DNA of 64,000 nt, taken from NCBI GenBank assembly GCA_039105265.1, contig JAPFFF010000007.1, positions 2,728,001 through 2,792,000 on the forward strand. The letters are read 5' to 3'. This DNA is from Tritrichomonas musculus (lineage: Eukaryota > Parabasalia > Tritrichomonadida > Tritrichomonadidae). Below are positions 50,426-63,700 of this stretch, one piece after another. Numbering within the stretch: position 1 is the stretch's first letter; each line of letters starts with the position of its first letter. A program made the translations under genes and the position numbers. The notes under the pieces are model-generated. The model saw nothing but the letters and a program-made list of their open reading frames with translations, was not told the DNA's origin and did not search any database.

Positions 50426-50677
50426 CTTTAAATCTGATGGTATGGTCATTTGTATAGTGTTGTATAAAAAATTAATAGAAATATTGAAAAACGGCAATGT
50501 ACTTGAACTTGAGGGACGGGGGTGGGAAGTTAGCTAATGTAGATAGGGTATACTTACGATAGGTTTTTCAGTAGGTATTTGGCCGGAAGCTGAGGCCCAA
50601 GCGAGGGTGTACCTGAGCTTGGTGGCGAAGCGTGTAGGCTGGGGTGAAGTATGAGACACCGCCTATACTTAACTACT
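50426..50677 (-). repeat. Right terminal inverted repeat, 252 bp
   Basis: This is the inverted partner of 26826-27077, with about two mismatches, ending CCTATACTTAACTACT. It is followed by the TGTAT duplication at 50678-50682. The near identity of the two repeats points to recent insertion or to active maintenance of the ends. Confidence 0.9.
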
Positions 50678-52071
50678 TGTATATCAGAGTTAATATTTCG
50701 ATTTCGACCAAGGAATTGTTTAACACTGGATAAGGTATCTATATATGTCTGCACAAATATAGATAAGATGTTCTCATTAATGGACTGGCCATTTTGGATG
50801 GATGATGTAGATATAACAACATCAACATTCGTATCAAACAATCCATCTTCAGTTAACTTAATCTCCTTATCATCAGCTGTATATAAAGCAACCTTATATC
50901 TATCTTTAAGACAATCCCTTAATAGCTTACACTGTTTCTTATCCTCTATCTTAACTAAGACCTTATCATAATTCATTCTATTACTGTCTATTAAATTAAT
51001 TATCTCTGTGTGCTGTTCATTAATATTTGGTATCAACTTATTAACATAGATATTTCGATTATATTTGTCATCAATATGAGGATTAATAATTATGTAATCC
51101 TTAAAGCAAGCGAAATGCTTAATATCATCAGCAGTTGCACTTATTAATGCAACCTTATCGAACTCCTTAGTTATCTCAATCAAACTAATGTGGTTTAATA
51201 ATAAGTGAGCTTCATCTATTACGAGGAAATAATCAAGTCGTTGCTCTCTGTCATAATATTCTTCGACCAAATCACATAAGCACTTGGATGCAGTACTGTA
51301 TGTTGTAATAACTATATTAACTTCATCATTAACTGCCATACGGAATTCTTTAAATGCATCATCCTTAACACATAGCCTTATGGAATTGTTGTCAATTAAT
51401 GGAGTCAACTTAGTATAGAATTCCTCAGCGATATTAACAGTTGGAACTATTACCATAAACTTATTATCGTTGTGAGCTGCAATCCATCTCCTTATCGCAG
51501 TCGATTTGCCAGAACCAATTGGAGCTTCACAGATAAATTTCTTAGTTCGAATCTGCTTAGTTATCTTACGCAAATCATACTTGCTATAACTCACACAATA
51601 ATAAGTATCATCATCGTGACCGATTAAATAACCATCCTCGCTGCAAACTTTACTTGGTTCGCCATTAGTTAAATGCTTAAGTGAGGATTCATCATCTATA
51701 TATCGACCATTCTTATCAATATATCCCTCACACTCTATGGTGTAAACTCGCTCAGGAACATCATCAAACATCTGCCATTGTATGTAATTAGGATTTGGCG
51801 GTTCAGATGTTATAGTTGGATTGTTTACATCAGATGTTATAGTTGGATTGTTTACATCAGATGTTATAGTTGGATTGTTAACATCAGATGTTATAGTTGG
51901 ATTGTTTACATCAGATGTTATAGCTGTTTCATTGTCTCTATCAAGTTCACTACATGGATCATCTATATCACGTATTTCATATGGAGCACTCCTAAAATAG
52001 TCTAACGGCTCGCATACATGTTCATCATTAACTTCATTAAGATGTCTGTATAACATCGTGTTCAATGTCAT
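50678..52071 (-). pseudogene. Origin-binding-type helicase gene, part right of the Maverick
   Basis: The part from the ATG at 52071 up to the insertion point contains Walker A EAPIGSGKSTAIRRWIAAHN, motif Ia KFMVIVPTVNIAEEFYTKL, DEAH box FLVIDEAHLLLNHISLIE, ALISATADD, VVISTSSIQNGQSI and VKQFLGRNRN. It is a diverged homologue of the helicases at 9459-10841. It has an additional amino-terminal region of about 170 residues with a nonapeptide repeat (TSDVNNPTI). The gene is interrupted by the large Maverick; its other part lies at 26295-26825. It belongs to an older element ending near 52584. Confidence 0.8.
51803..51931 (-). repeat. 27-bp coding tandem repeat
   Basis: Units of 27 bp start at 51803, 51830, 51857, 51884 and 51911 (plus-strand phrase TCAGATGTTATAGTTGGATT). 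They encode about four copies of a nonapeptide (TSDVNNPTI) in the helicase's amino-terminal region. Units are nearly identical, showing recent slippage. The palindrome helicases lack this region. Confidence 0.85.
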
Positions 52072-52532
52072 TTGGTTTCATTTACGTAAAATTTTCATTT
52101 AATTAACATACAAGTTACGTTGTTTATACATTAATATGATGTAGTGCATAAGGATTTACTTGGAAACAGTTTAGCTAATGTTATCTATAATAATAGCTTA
52201 GTTTCGCATTATTATAGGTTATCGTTATTGATTTCCATATAACAATAGGTTCTGGACACAATTAGACCTAAAATAAACTATTAATATAGTCTACTTTGAC
52301 CACTATTAGCAGATAGCGAGACTGTATCCCCTTATATATATGTCCCAACATTGTTTTAGACATTAAGTTAACTTTAAATATTTTAGGACCCAAAAATGAT
52401 GAAACCTCTGAGGTTGGCCAGAACATAGGATAAATGGGTGTTAACAGCTAGTTAGCGACTTTGTTCCCAAGTAGTGGGCTCTGGGAGCTAGCTGAGACAT
52501 GTCGGTGGCTGTTGAGAGCATGTTGGGACATA
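52072..52532. other. Non-coding leader region of the older helicase element
   Basis: There is no gene. Composition is more balanced than in the flanking host spacer, with phrases such as GTCCCAACATTG (52341) and TGTTGGGACAT (52519), which are inverted relative to each other and about 170 bp apart. It probably belongs to the older element, between its terminus and the helicase gene. Confidence 0.45.
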
Positions 52533-52584
52533 GTTAAGGGTGTGTGGAGCTGTTTACAGCGAAACACCCCTTAACATATCTACT
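52533..52584 (+). repeat. Right end of an older Maverick-type element
   Basis: GTTAAGGGTGTGT (from 52533) can pair with ACACCCCTTAAC (ending 52575), followed by ATATCTACT ending at 52584. This is the same plan as the palindrome end: subterminal hairpin, a few bases, then CTACT. It lies 513 bp beyond the helicase start codon. In the palindromic element the helicase likewise starts near the end and reads inward. I infer that this is the terminus of the element that owned the interrupted helicase gene. Its left end was not found. Confidence 0.5.
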
Positions 52585-53193
52585 TAAACTTTTTAAGAAA
52601 TATCTTTTTTTTAAGAAATATACAATGCAAATATAATACTTTTTAAAAAACTAAAGTAAAACTTACTATACTTATTTTTTTATTTCAATTTTGATATTCA
52701 AAAATTTGTATGCTTAAAATTCTTTTTAGTTGGAAAAGATTTAGACCAATCAAACGGTCTCCTTTAGACCATATAAAGCTATTAAAATTGATTGTAAAGT
52801 ATTCAAATAACAAAAAAATAGGATATTTTTCTTGAAAAAGTGAATTTTTTTCAGAATTTTTTTGAATTAAAAAAGCATTGGCGAAATTTAAAAAATCTCA
52901 TAAAAAGTGGAGAAATCAGGAAATTTATTTATAAATAATATATTAGCCTAAATTGTCCTATAACTGTTGTTTTTGACTACTGTTTGTTTGATTGAAAATA
53001 TTATTTATTAGAAAAATCTTTTATTTTATATAAAAATTAAAACCCCCTCCAACTTGCTGGTATTGACGTTTCATTAATTTTACGATTTAATTAAATTGTA
53101 TTTATGTTTATAAACAAATATTAATTATAGAGTGTTTTATGTTTATGATTATTTAATGAGATATTTAAAATACTAATTTCAAAAAAAGAAAAT

Positions 53194-53598
53194 ACGTTTT
53201 TTCTAGAAGCCTTCACAAATATTTATGAGATCTCATATAAAAATACTCGTTTTTTCTATCCCCTCCCACAAATATTCAATAAAAATACGTTTTTAACAAA
53301 AAACGTGTTTTTTGAAAAAGAGTTTTTCCTTTGTTAATAATTAATATAAATATAATATTTTTTAATAAATATTTTCTAATAAATATTATAACAATAAATA
53401 TATTATTTAATAAATTATAAATCTTTATTTTGATAATTTTTTTCATTAATTCTGCTCAATAATGGATATTCAAATAACGAACAATAATGCATTGTGAAAT
53501 AAAAAAAACACGTTTTTTCTAGATTGCCCTCTCAAATATTTGTTAAACCTCATATAAAAATACTCGTTTTTTCTATCTCCTCCCTCAAATATTCAATA
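53194..53598. repeat. Dispersed direct repeat pair, ~88 bp
   Basis: Copies at 53194-53281 and 53510-53598 share ACGTTTTTTCTAGA, CTCATATAAAAATACTCG, TTTTTTCTATC and AAATATTCAATA, with scattered differences. The distance is about 316 bp. No coding or known family is recognised. Confidence 0.7.
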
Positions 53599-54740
53599 CT
53601 TGGTTGTCAGAAAAATTATTTTAACATTTTCAACAATCATAAAGAATTTCATTGTATAAAACAAACAACAACTCAATATATTTCGACAGTCAACCAAATT
53701 GTTTGAACTAAAAGTGTTTTTTGAAAGATTATTTTTTTTGACAACCTAAATCATACTTCATATTTTTTTCTTTAATGGTAAAAAACTTTTTGTTTAATAT
53801 AACTATTCAATACATTACCTAAAATTTAAAAAAAAAAAATTCAGAAATTAATTATTATAATTCCCAATGAATTGATTGTATTTTATAAATTTTAGCAAAG
53901 TATGCATATTGTTTTTCTATTTTTATCTTTAATTTAGAGTTAAACTATGCCAAATCAATAAAATGGCCAATTTAGATAAAATGATCATCACCTAAAAATT
54001 TATGAGATGAAATTAAATCAAAAATTCTATACAATATCTAAATAAATATATATTTCATTAGGATCTATCAGAAGACTTTGAATGTTTTTTTTACAACATA
54101 TAATATGTTAATATGCAGAAAATATTTTCACTGTAGAACAAAATTAATTAAAAAAAATATAAATTTAGGATTTGCTAATTTTATATTAATTATAATAATT
54201 CTTTTATGAGGTATAATGTAAAAGATATAACTATTTTTTTTCACCTGTTAAAAAACGTAAACGGTATTGGAGTTTTTTTTTAAAAATTTTAAAAATTTTA
54301 TGTTTATATTTCAATGTATATTTAGCTGGTCTAATAGACCAAAAAATATCAATGTCCAAAGGTCTAAAAATGAAGGCCTATAATAATTTAATTTTAAAAA
54401 TGGTTTTATTATTTTTAGCCATAAAATATTTGAATATTTGAACGAAAACGATTATCAAAATTTGTATTTGAATAATGAGAATTATTCGAATTTCTCCTTG
54501 AATTTAGTTATTTTAATAATTATATGGATAAAATAAAAATATTTAAGCAGTTATACTTTTAATAACAATACAAATCAAGATAAAAATATTTTAAAAAAAG
54601 GTGATGTGAAGACATTTTTTTTTCCAAAATATTTTTTTTTCAACCAACTATATATATATACATAACGATCATTTTCAATTCAAAAAACACTTCACCTATG
54701 GAAAATTTTTTTTTCCAAAGTGGCCGCAGTGATAATAAGA

Positions 54741-54763
54741 TCATATCACTCTTCATTTTATAA
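54741..54763 (+). promoter_or_regulatory. Inr-type core promoter of giant AAA ATPase gene
   Basis: TCATTT at 54753-54758 and TCATAT at 54741-54746 both fit the trichomonad initiator TCA(+1)YWW. The first would give a 5' leader of 9 nt before the ATG at 54764, the short leader length usual in Trichomonas. This also supports the chosen start codon. Confidence 0.65.
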
Positions 54764-57700
54764 ATGTCAATTAATGATCTGACATTAAAGATTTCATTAG
54801 ATGGCTTTCATGTGATGAGATTATCTGAAGATCCAATTTTTAATCAAAAATCCTATGATTTTAAACCAGTTGAAACACAAATGAAGGAAATCAATTTGGA
54901 CAATCAATCTTTATTTGATGATAAAGGCTTTGGATTATTTATTTTGACTGATGGTGCCAAAAATCGTATGTTAAAAATTCATGATGCATTTAAAAGCAAA
55001 TTTCCTGTTTTATTAGAAGGCCCGACTGGAACATCTAAAACAAGAAGTGTACAGATTTTAAGCAATTTGATGGGAAAACCTTTAATTAGATTTAATTTAA
55101 GTTCAGAAACTACAACTGAAGATTTATTAGGACGATTGGTTAGTGATAAAGATTCATGGGGATGCTTTTCATTCAAAGAAGGTCCTTTTATAGACGCATT
55201 TGTAAACGGTAAATGGTTACTTCTTGATGAAATTAATCTTGCTCCACAATCTATTCTTCAGTGTATGGAAGCTGCCTTAGATAGCCACGAAATATATCTT
55301 GAAATACCTGGAAGAGATATCATTAGATACAAAGAACATGATGAATTTCGTATCATTGCAACTCAGAATCCAAATGATGGGAGGTTTATGATGAAAAGAG
55401 AAAACTTAGCATCAAAATTTTTATCAAAATTCACTTCTGTTGAATTTCCAGAAATCCCTTCAGATGAATTATATGAAATCGCTAAAAAGCAAGCAGAATT
55501 ATACGATTTTAAAAATGACGACTTTATCAAAGATTTAATACAGTTTCATCACGAATGGAGTCATCGTGATGACGTAAAAAACTCAGCACATTGCTTTACA
55601 ATTCGCGAAATTACAGCAACAATCCAAGCTATTCAATATCACAAAAACCCAGGTGATGCCATAATGACCTTTTATGGAATCCGATATCCAATGAAAATGA
55701 GAGAAATAATGTTTCGCTTAATAAATGAAAAGTATCAGCATTTGTTATCCAGTCCTATTAAATACTCGATACCAGAATCATTCCCAAAATGCTTCAAAAG
55801 CAAATCCTTAAAAACAACTCTAAAATATATAAATTTGGCATTTCAAAGTCAAAGACATGTCCTTTTAGTTGGTAAAGAAGGTTCAGGCCTCACACAAATA
55901 GCACGATGGGTGGCAAAATACTATTCATCAACAGATATCAAAGATAAAAATCATGATTTTTGCTTCATTTGTACACCTGAAACCACCATTTCTGATTGGA
56001 TTGGAAGAATGATTCCTGTTCCAAAAACAGATGTTGGAACTGACCTTATAATATGGAAAGATGGCCCTTTAACCAAGGCAGTTAAAAAAGGAATGTGCGG
56101 CGTTCTTGATTCTTTAGATTTTGCCCCTGCAAAAGTAAGCGAAAAATTAAATGGTCTCCTTGATCCAAAAATCATGGAAGGAGATATGAAGTTTGATATT
56201 CTAGAAAATCCAAAAGAAAACCAAATTGATATAAATCCTAAATTCCGATTGATTGCTACTTGCAATGAAGATAATTTGGATTCAATATCTCCAGCGTTAC
56301 TGAATAGATTTAATGTTGTTTATTTAGATGATCAACTGTTCGAACTTGAAGATGATGAAAAGGAAAGACTGATTTCATTTTTATTTTTCCAAGAAATTGA
56401 TGAATCAATTAGATCTAGCATCCCATCTGATATAATTAAAAAGCTAATGAACAGTTTAAATACCGATGATTACAATATGTCGCACTTTTCTCTCATTTGT
56501 AAAGCAACAGCTAGAATAATGCCATATTGTGAAGGGATAGATTCCACACTGATCATTAATTTTATCAAAGATTTGCTTGATTCAGAATGCCAAGATTTCC
56601 AAATCCCAGAAAAACTTAGAGAAAACTTACTAAAAGAGTTTACAAGTGAACAGTCTGAAAATGAAGAACCTTTTTACTATGAAAACTCAGAAACTTTAAA
56701 AGACTTGATGGCTAAAATCATGGCTTGTTCTATTACTGGAATTCATATTTGCTTAGTAGGTGCAACTGGCCTTGGAAAAACAAGTATGGCTGTCGCGTTT
56801 TCTGAAAAAACATCAGAATCACAAGGAAGAGGATCACATCCATATCAACTTTTTTCATTTAATATGGAGTCCCAAGTAGATGATATATATGGAACCTTCT
56901 CAATTGATAAAGGTATGCCTAAAATATCTAAAGGACCCTTATATCTTGCAATGGAAAAAGGCCAAGTTTTTGTTGCCGATGAATTCAATCTTGCTGAAGA
57001 TACAACAATTCAAAGTTTAGCTGTTGCCTTAGAAAATTCATCTGGACTAAAAACTCTTATTCCAGGTCTTGGAAAATCAATTAAGTTTCATAAAAAGTTC
57101 TTATTTATTGCTTGCCAAAACGATATTAAAACTGCAGGACGAAAAATGCTCCCACCAAATATTGCCAAAAAACTAAGGATGTTTGAATATCCATCTCCAA
57201 CTTTAAATGATCTTATTACAAATTGTAGAATCATTTCAAAATCTGAATTATTATATAGTGATGATTCAATAAGTCTTTATGATGCTGAGAGAATGGCAAC
57301 TTTTATTAATGAGATTAATAAATCAAAGATTCCTTTCATTTCAAAATGGTCGATGAGAGATGTCCGTAAGCTTTTCAGAAGGATCTCAGATTCTTTGATT
57401 AATCCAAGAAAATATTTGAATTTTTCAATAGTTTATCATATAATATTTTTTATTATGTCAGCAATACCAGAAGAAGTTTCTAAACAAATTTTTGATGAAA
57501 TTATGAAATTAATAACAAAATGTTTTGGTATTAGTCCTGAAGAAAATAAAAGAATAGAAGAATGCTATTATATGCACCCAACAAGAAAAGATGTTGATGG
57601 CATTGTCTATTTACAAAAAGGCGATATTGCTGTCCAAGTTCCCAAATATATCACTGAACTAAAAATATTTGGAGAAATCAACCTTCATTCTTTGTGGAAC

Positions 57701-60700
57701 ACCTTATTCAAAATTCTAATTACCCATTATAAAGAACCTATTTTAATTTCGGGTAATTCTGGTTTCAAAACTTTTCTTGCATCACTAGTTCTGCCAAGTA
57801 CTCCAATTATTGCTCTTCATCAAGACACAAATATTAGCCAACTTTTAGGATCAATTGTCCTCCTCAATTCAAAAAGGTCAAAAGAGTTTTATCTTGAACA
57901 ATTTTGCAAAATACTTCATATAAAAGCCGAGTATCCTAGTTTATTATTAATGTTGAATGAAAAAATGGATATTCCATCCACAACAACTTCATTTGACACA
58001 GATGACGATGTTAAAGTAGATGCAAAATTAACAAAATTAATTTCGGATTCAGATTCAGATGGATCATTAAACTTTTCAGATGATGATGATGATGATGATG
58101 TAAATGATGAGAAAAAGACAGCTGTACCAAAAGATAAAACCGATAATACCGAAGAAAATCATTTAGCAAGATTTGGGAAATATTTGCATTCAATCCTTGA
58201 GAAAAACTTCAGTAAAAACACTACTCCTGAATCATTCAGGAGAATACTAGAAAGGTTAATCGATCATATTCAAGAAGCAATTGATTCTGATGATAATTAC
58301 GGATTAAGTGATTTCACAACAGTTTTTAAACCTGGATTATTTACATCTGCTGTTTTAGAGCAATATCCATTAATATTAAAAGATTTGCCAAACTTAACTC
58401 CAGCTGTCTTTGAAAGATTTAATCAATTAAATAGCAACAATCCAAGTTTAACTTTGAATGAAGATATTTGTGGTACATTTACATCAACAAATGGACGTAA
58501 TTTAAATCATTTTACAAATAACTTTCGTATTATATCATTATCTTCTTCAGATTCAGTAAGAAATCTTTCAGAAGCTGCCTTATCAAGAATAACTTTAATA
58601 ACTTGTTCCGGTTATTCTGAAACCGAGAGAAATGATGCTATTGCAAGCATATCTTTGTCAATGCAACAATCTTTAAAGCCAGCAACATATTTGGAAAAAT
58701 TTTCAAATAAATACCATTCCAAATTTGACAAGAATTTATCTTTTCCATATTTGACTAAAATATTACAAATGATACATTTAATGGAAGGAGAAAGAAAATT
58801 AACCCTTGAAGAAAAGATGTATATGGTAATTTATCGCATTATATGTGGGCCAATGAAAGATCCATCAAACAAAATAAAAATTTTAGAAATTCTTGATGAT
58901 ATTTTTGGCAAAGAAACAAATAAGAATTATAGAGCATTGGCTGATAATTCATATATTGAAAAATCTCCATTTAATTATAAAGATGAAGGAACTTCTAATA
59001 CAATTTTTTCAGAAATAAGTAAACTTTCCATATCTTGTAATGAAATAAATCGTGTAGAATCTAACTTATCTTTTGTCACTCCGTTTATTGACATGATTGA
59101 TTCTATATTCACTGGACTCTCGATTCATTATCCTATTATTCTTGAAGGCATATCTGGAAAAGGAAAGCATACTGCAATTCAATATGTTGCTGATACTCTT
59201 GGGTATAAAGTTGTCAAATTTGGAATTTCAAGTGCAACAACATCTGAAGACTTGTTTTGTAAAACAATTCCAACCAGGAAAAATGGAAAGCTTGAGTTCA
59301 TTTTCACCCCTTCACAAATATTAAATTTGATTAATTCAGAAACAAGTGATGAAAAAACGATAATTGTTTTAGAAGAAATAAACCAAGCATCATCAGCATT
59401 ACTAGATTCAATTTCACCACTCTTTGATTCATCAAAAAGCACAATATTATTACCAAATGGTGATATTGTTCAGAAGGGAAACTATAACATAATCGCCCTT
59501 TATGATCCCAGCTCGCAAACAACTATAAGTAGTGGATTGCCTGCATCTTTCCGAATCAATTCTATTTATCACACAATTCCTCAATATTCCTTTGAACAAA
59601 TTAATAAAATTGCAATGAAAATATTCAAAGATAAAGATAAGTTTACTGAAGATCACAAATCTTTCATGAATTATTTCCATAGTATGTCAAAGTTTCAACC
59701 AAAATCTAGTGTTCCAGAATTATATACTTTGAATGATATCAAAAAATATAAATTATTCACCGAAGGACCTTTGAAAGACTTAGAAAGTTTTGTTGTTGAA
59801 AACATGATATTATTGTACAAATATTCCGAAAAAGAAGATATCGATGATGCTTTGAAACTTTTAAAAATAGATATTGCTGAATTATGGCCTAAATTTTATA
59901 TTGAAAACAATCAATTTTGTGCTAGTTTAACTTCGAAAAAAGCTAAAACGCTATCTATTGATATTGATAAAGACTCAATTGAAGAATCCAAATATTTATA
60001 TCAAATTATTAATTCATTAACATTATTGCAAAGGAATTGTCTATTATTCTTAATGTGTTCTGTTTTATCTAGGCAAGCAGCAATAATCTCAGGTCCAACT
60101 GCATCAGGAAAATCATACATTGTTAGATATTTTGCCCAATTATTAGGGAAAAAAATGATAACTATCCAGGTCAATAATGATACTGGGATATCTACCTTAA
60201 CAGGCCAATTTGCACCTTCATCATCTTTATCCTCTGATGATATTGACGAAATTTCGCAATGTTTTAACAATTTATGCACAGAAAACGATCTGAAAAACGA
60301 AATTGAGAAAATATTAGATATAAACGATACCAAAACATGGAGTCCAGTTAAGCTAAAATCAATTGAAGACATTGTTGTTGATTCTCCATATAAAACCAAA
60401 TTTTCTAATGAAACCAACATATTAAGATCAAAGCGCTCATTCCTTAGCCATTTAAGACAAGAAGACTCAGCTTTTATAAAAGCAATGCAAAACGGAGAAT
60501 GGGTTTTAGTAGATGGTATTGAAGCAGCTCCTAAAGAATTATTTGAAAAGATTATTCCATTATGTTCAAATGATCCAATTCTGAATCTATATGAACGTGG
60601 TCCTGAATATATATATTCGCGTAATGCTGAAGATGAATTCAAAATCCATGACGATTTTCGTTTATTTATTACGTATAACCCTAATGATATTGAACCTAGC

Positions 60701-63700
60701 AGAAGACTTAGTCCATCAATTTTAAATAAATTTGTAACTTTTGTCTTACAGCCAATAGATATTACGTCAATAATGTCTGGAATTGTTCTTCATGGACTGA
60801 CTAGTAAAGATATGGATGAAGATTTAGCTATTGAAATTAGTTCAAGGCTTGCTAATGTACATGAACATGCAAAAAATTATTCATATAAAGATCCAAAACT
60901 CTTCGCAGCATTCAATAAATTTACTGGTCGTTCTCTTCTATTTAATATAAATATAATTAATACATATTTCTTGGATACTAGTCCAGAATGCATTGCTAAA
61001 ATATTGCATCAATGCCTTGTTCTTAATTACTGTAATTCTCATAAAGAACCAAAAAAGTTTTATGAAATATTATTGAAAGAATTATTGAAGGAACCAAAAC
61101 TCGATTTAATTCAAGCAATGAAAAAAGATGTTGATTCATCTAATGAAAAATATAAAAATATTTTGATGGACTTATATAATTTGCAAATGAATAAAATGGA
61201 TTCAGATTTTAGCCTCAAGAAATTCTATGATAAAATATTTCAATTTGAACTTAGTGATGTTGATCAATTACTATTTCATATTGTGGATACATTAAATCAA
61301 ATGGATTCTATAGAACTGATAAATAAATTTGGATCATTGTTAATATTAGTTCAATTTTTGAATCACCTCTATGAGAGTTCTCAAATGCCAGGCATAAAAA
61401 GTGCTGAATATAAAGCTAAGATTGATGACAATATTCTTTTGAAAAACAAGAGAACAACTCATAGTATTTCACAAATCAGTTTCATCAAATTTCTAATTGA
61501 AAAAGATTTATTGATAGAATTTACTCCTCTTTGCCTTTATTCTCCTTCTTCAAGAAATATTATCACCGAAATATCAGAGCTTTTAATTGATCTTGATTTT
61601 CATAAATTGTTTAAGATTGTTTCCAAAATTCTTTTAACGCCGTCAATTTATCATGATGCAGAAACAATTTTGAACTGTGATAAAATAAGGGAATCTACCT
61701 TTTCAAATGTCCTTAAATTATTACCCCTATTTATTCAACTTCAACAAAATCAAATTCCTTTTTCAATCAACCATCAGAATTTATTGGTTACTTTTGTTGA
61801 ATGTGATTATTCTGTTGAATTTTCGATTTCAGAAAGTAATTTTGAATTAAATGAAGAGAGCCAAATTTTATGCCAATTTAACTCAATCAAAATCGACCCA
61901 TCTAAGTTTTATTCTGCTGTTTTCTATCTGATAAATTGCTTAAAGAATGATACATGTCCTAACTTTGAGAAAGAATATCCTAGTATTCAGTATCCAATAA
62001 TCAAAAATAACAATCATCCACTATTTAATATGTTTCCTAATGAAAATCAAAGTCGCATTTTAATGATATTAAAAGCTGCATTTTTGTTAGAAAGACCAAT
62101 CAATGTTGATTTATCAATACTTTTTGGCCAGTTTGAAGTTGATTTGATCGTTTTATTTAACACAATATGGAACATTCTTATTTCAAAAGAATATAAATCA
62201 GCAATTAATTTAATTGGCGTTTTTATGGATATTGAAAAGGTTTCTCCTAATATTTTTACAATCATGAATAATGATTTAGACTCGTTGAAAAACATGAAAA
62301 CGGATATAAAGTCAATAGGAGATGAGATAGTCCACGTTATAGCTCTTCTTAAAAGCATCAATATGAAATTCAACCAATTAAGAGAAGATTATAAAGGTGT
62401 TGAAACAAATTCAATTTTACCAAATACATTAACAAAATGGATAAGTGAGTTGGAAGACAAAAAAATGAATATACAGTTAGATAAATTAAATGAGCAATTT
62501 AGAAAAGATGCACAAGATATTAAAGAGCAGAGAAATATTCTTTTAATGAAATTGCATGATGCAGCCAAAACTGCATCATATGAAAATACTCATGTTTTAG
62601 AACAATTTATTCATTATTTAGAAAAAATGGAAATTACACCAGCGACTTTTGAATTTCTAAAACGCACAATTGGCCAAACTAAACTAAATATTGAAAGAAT
62701 GATTTCGTTAATTGAAAAATCTGAAACAAGTCCAATTGAAAAAGTTGGTAATATTCCATTTCCGAGAAAAACTAAGATAGAAAATGAAAAATATCGAGAC
62801 AATATTCATAGAAAGATCTGTACTATTTTTTTGGAATATTCTGAAACTATTAAATTGCTTAGAAACATTCAAGAAAATATAGATCCAATGAGTTCATTAT
62901 ATGAATTGTCTCGCAAAAAAGATCTTGAATTGGAGGAATTGCCTCAATTTCTTTGCTCGAGCTCTGACGAACCAGACAATTCACAAAAAGAACTTTTAAT
63001 TAACAAAGTGAAAAGTTATGCAGGTGCTTTAACAATAAAACAATTATGTTCTCTGAAAGATGATGGATATGAACTTTTGGTTCACCCTGAAAAATTAAAA
63101 GCAGAATTTGAAAAATTTAATAATCGAAATGAATACGATGAATATCTTGAATACTGGGCTGGAAAATTATCATTAAAATATGATCCTAAAGATATGATTA
63201 TCATACCCAAATATACCCCATCTGATCTTCATCCTTTATTTGTTCTTCAAAATTTTGATGATCATTCAATATTTGAAAGTAGTTCAGATAAGCCTGGTAT
63301 ATTATTAAAAGAGACAATACATCCATCGATTGAATTAGTTAAGCAACTTGGAAAAATTGATCTCTCAAAATACGATGGCCTTCAAGAATATTTAAATGAA
63401 GTTTCTAGAATTGCATTAAATGTTTTGCGTGATAAAATTGTCGAGAGTGATTTTGAAGATGCAGTTAGAGAGGAAAACGAAAGGATTGAAAATGAAGTTT
63501 TTACAATTATCTTGCATCTTTATCCAATTTGTATGGCACAAGATTCAAGAGAACCTTTCGATTTTTCAGTTGATGATCTTTTCTTTGTAAAATCAAACTG
63601 GTTATCTAATGTGGAAATGTGCGCAAAGTATCCCTCTTTAACATACTGGTTGATTGAAAATTCTGAATGTCAAAGAAAATTGAGATTTTATTTTGTTGAC

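Larger units (their letters stand above)
26826..50677. mobile_element. Nearly whole Maverick/Polinton, 23.9 kb
   Basis: The element has 252-bp terminal inverted repeats with about two mismatches, AGTAGTTAAGTATAGG ends and a TGTAT duplication. It carries the diagnostic gene set: rve integrase, packaging ATPase, likely major capsid protein, primase-SF3 helicase and protein-primed family B DNA polymerase. Accessory genes include four nuclease-like genes and a giant fiber-like gene. Almost every gene is open end to end, and I count one clearly broken gene, so it looks young. It is inserted in a helicase gene of an older element. Confidence 0.92.
52585..54763. other. AT-rich intergenic spacer
   Basis: There is no supported gene, only short frames in AT-rich sequence. 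It holds the dispersed repeat pair 53194-53281 / 53510-53598 and long A or T runs. It separates the element cluster from the host AAA ATPase gene and ends in that gene's promoter. Confidence 0.6.

Noticed and set aside
26826-50677. Adenain-like cysteine protease expected in many Polintons
   Set aside because: I looked through all genes of the element and found no convincing His-Asp-Cys protease pattern. It may be absent or too diverged to see.
54979-62802. Several minus-strand open frames of 60-213 codons
   Set aside because: They lie opposite the continuous plus-strand AAA ATPase frame, match no motif and contain His- or Ser-rich tracts that mirror its acidic or polar codons.
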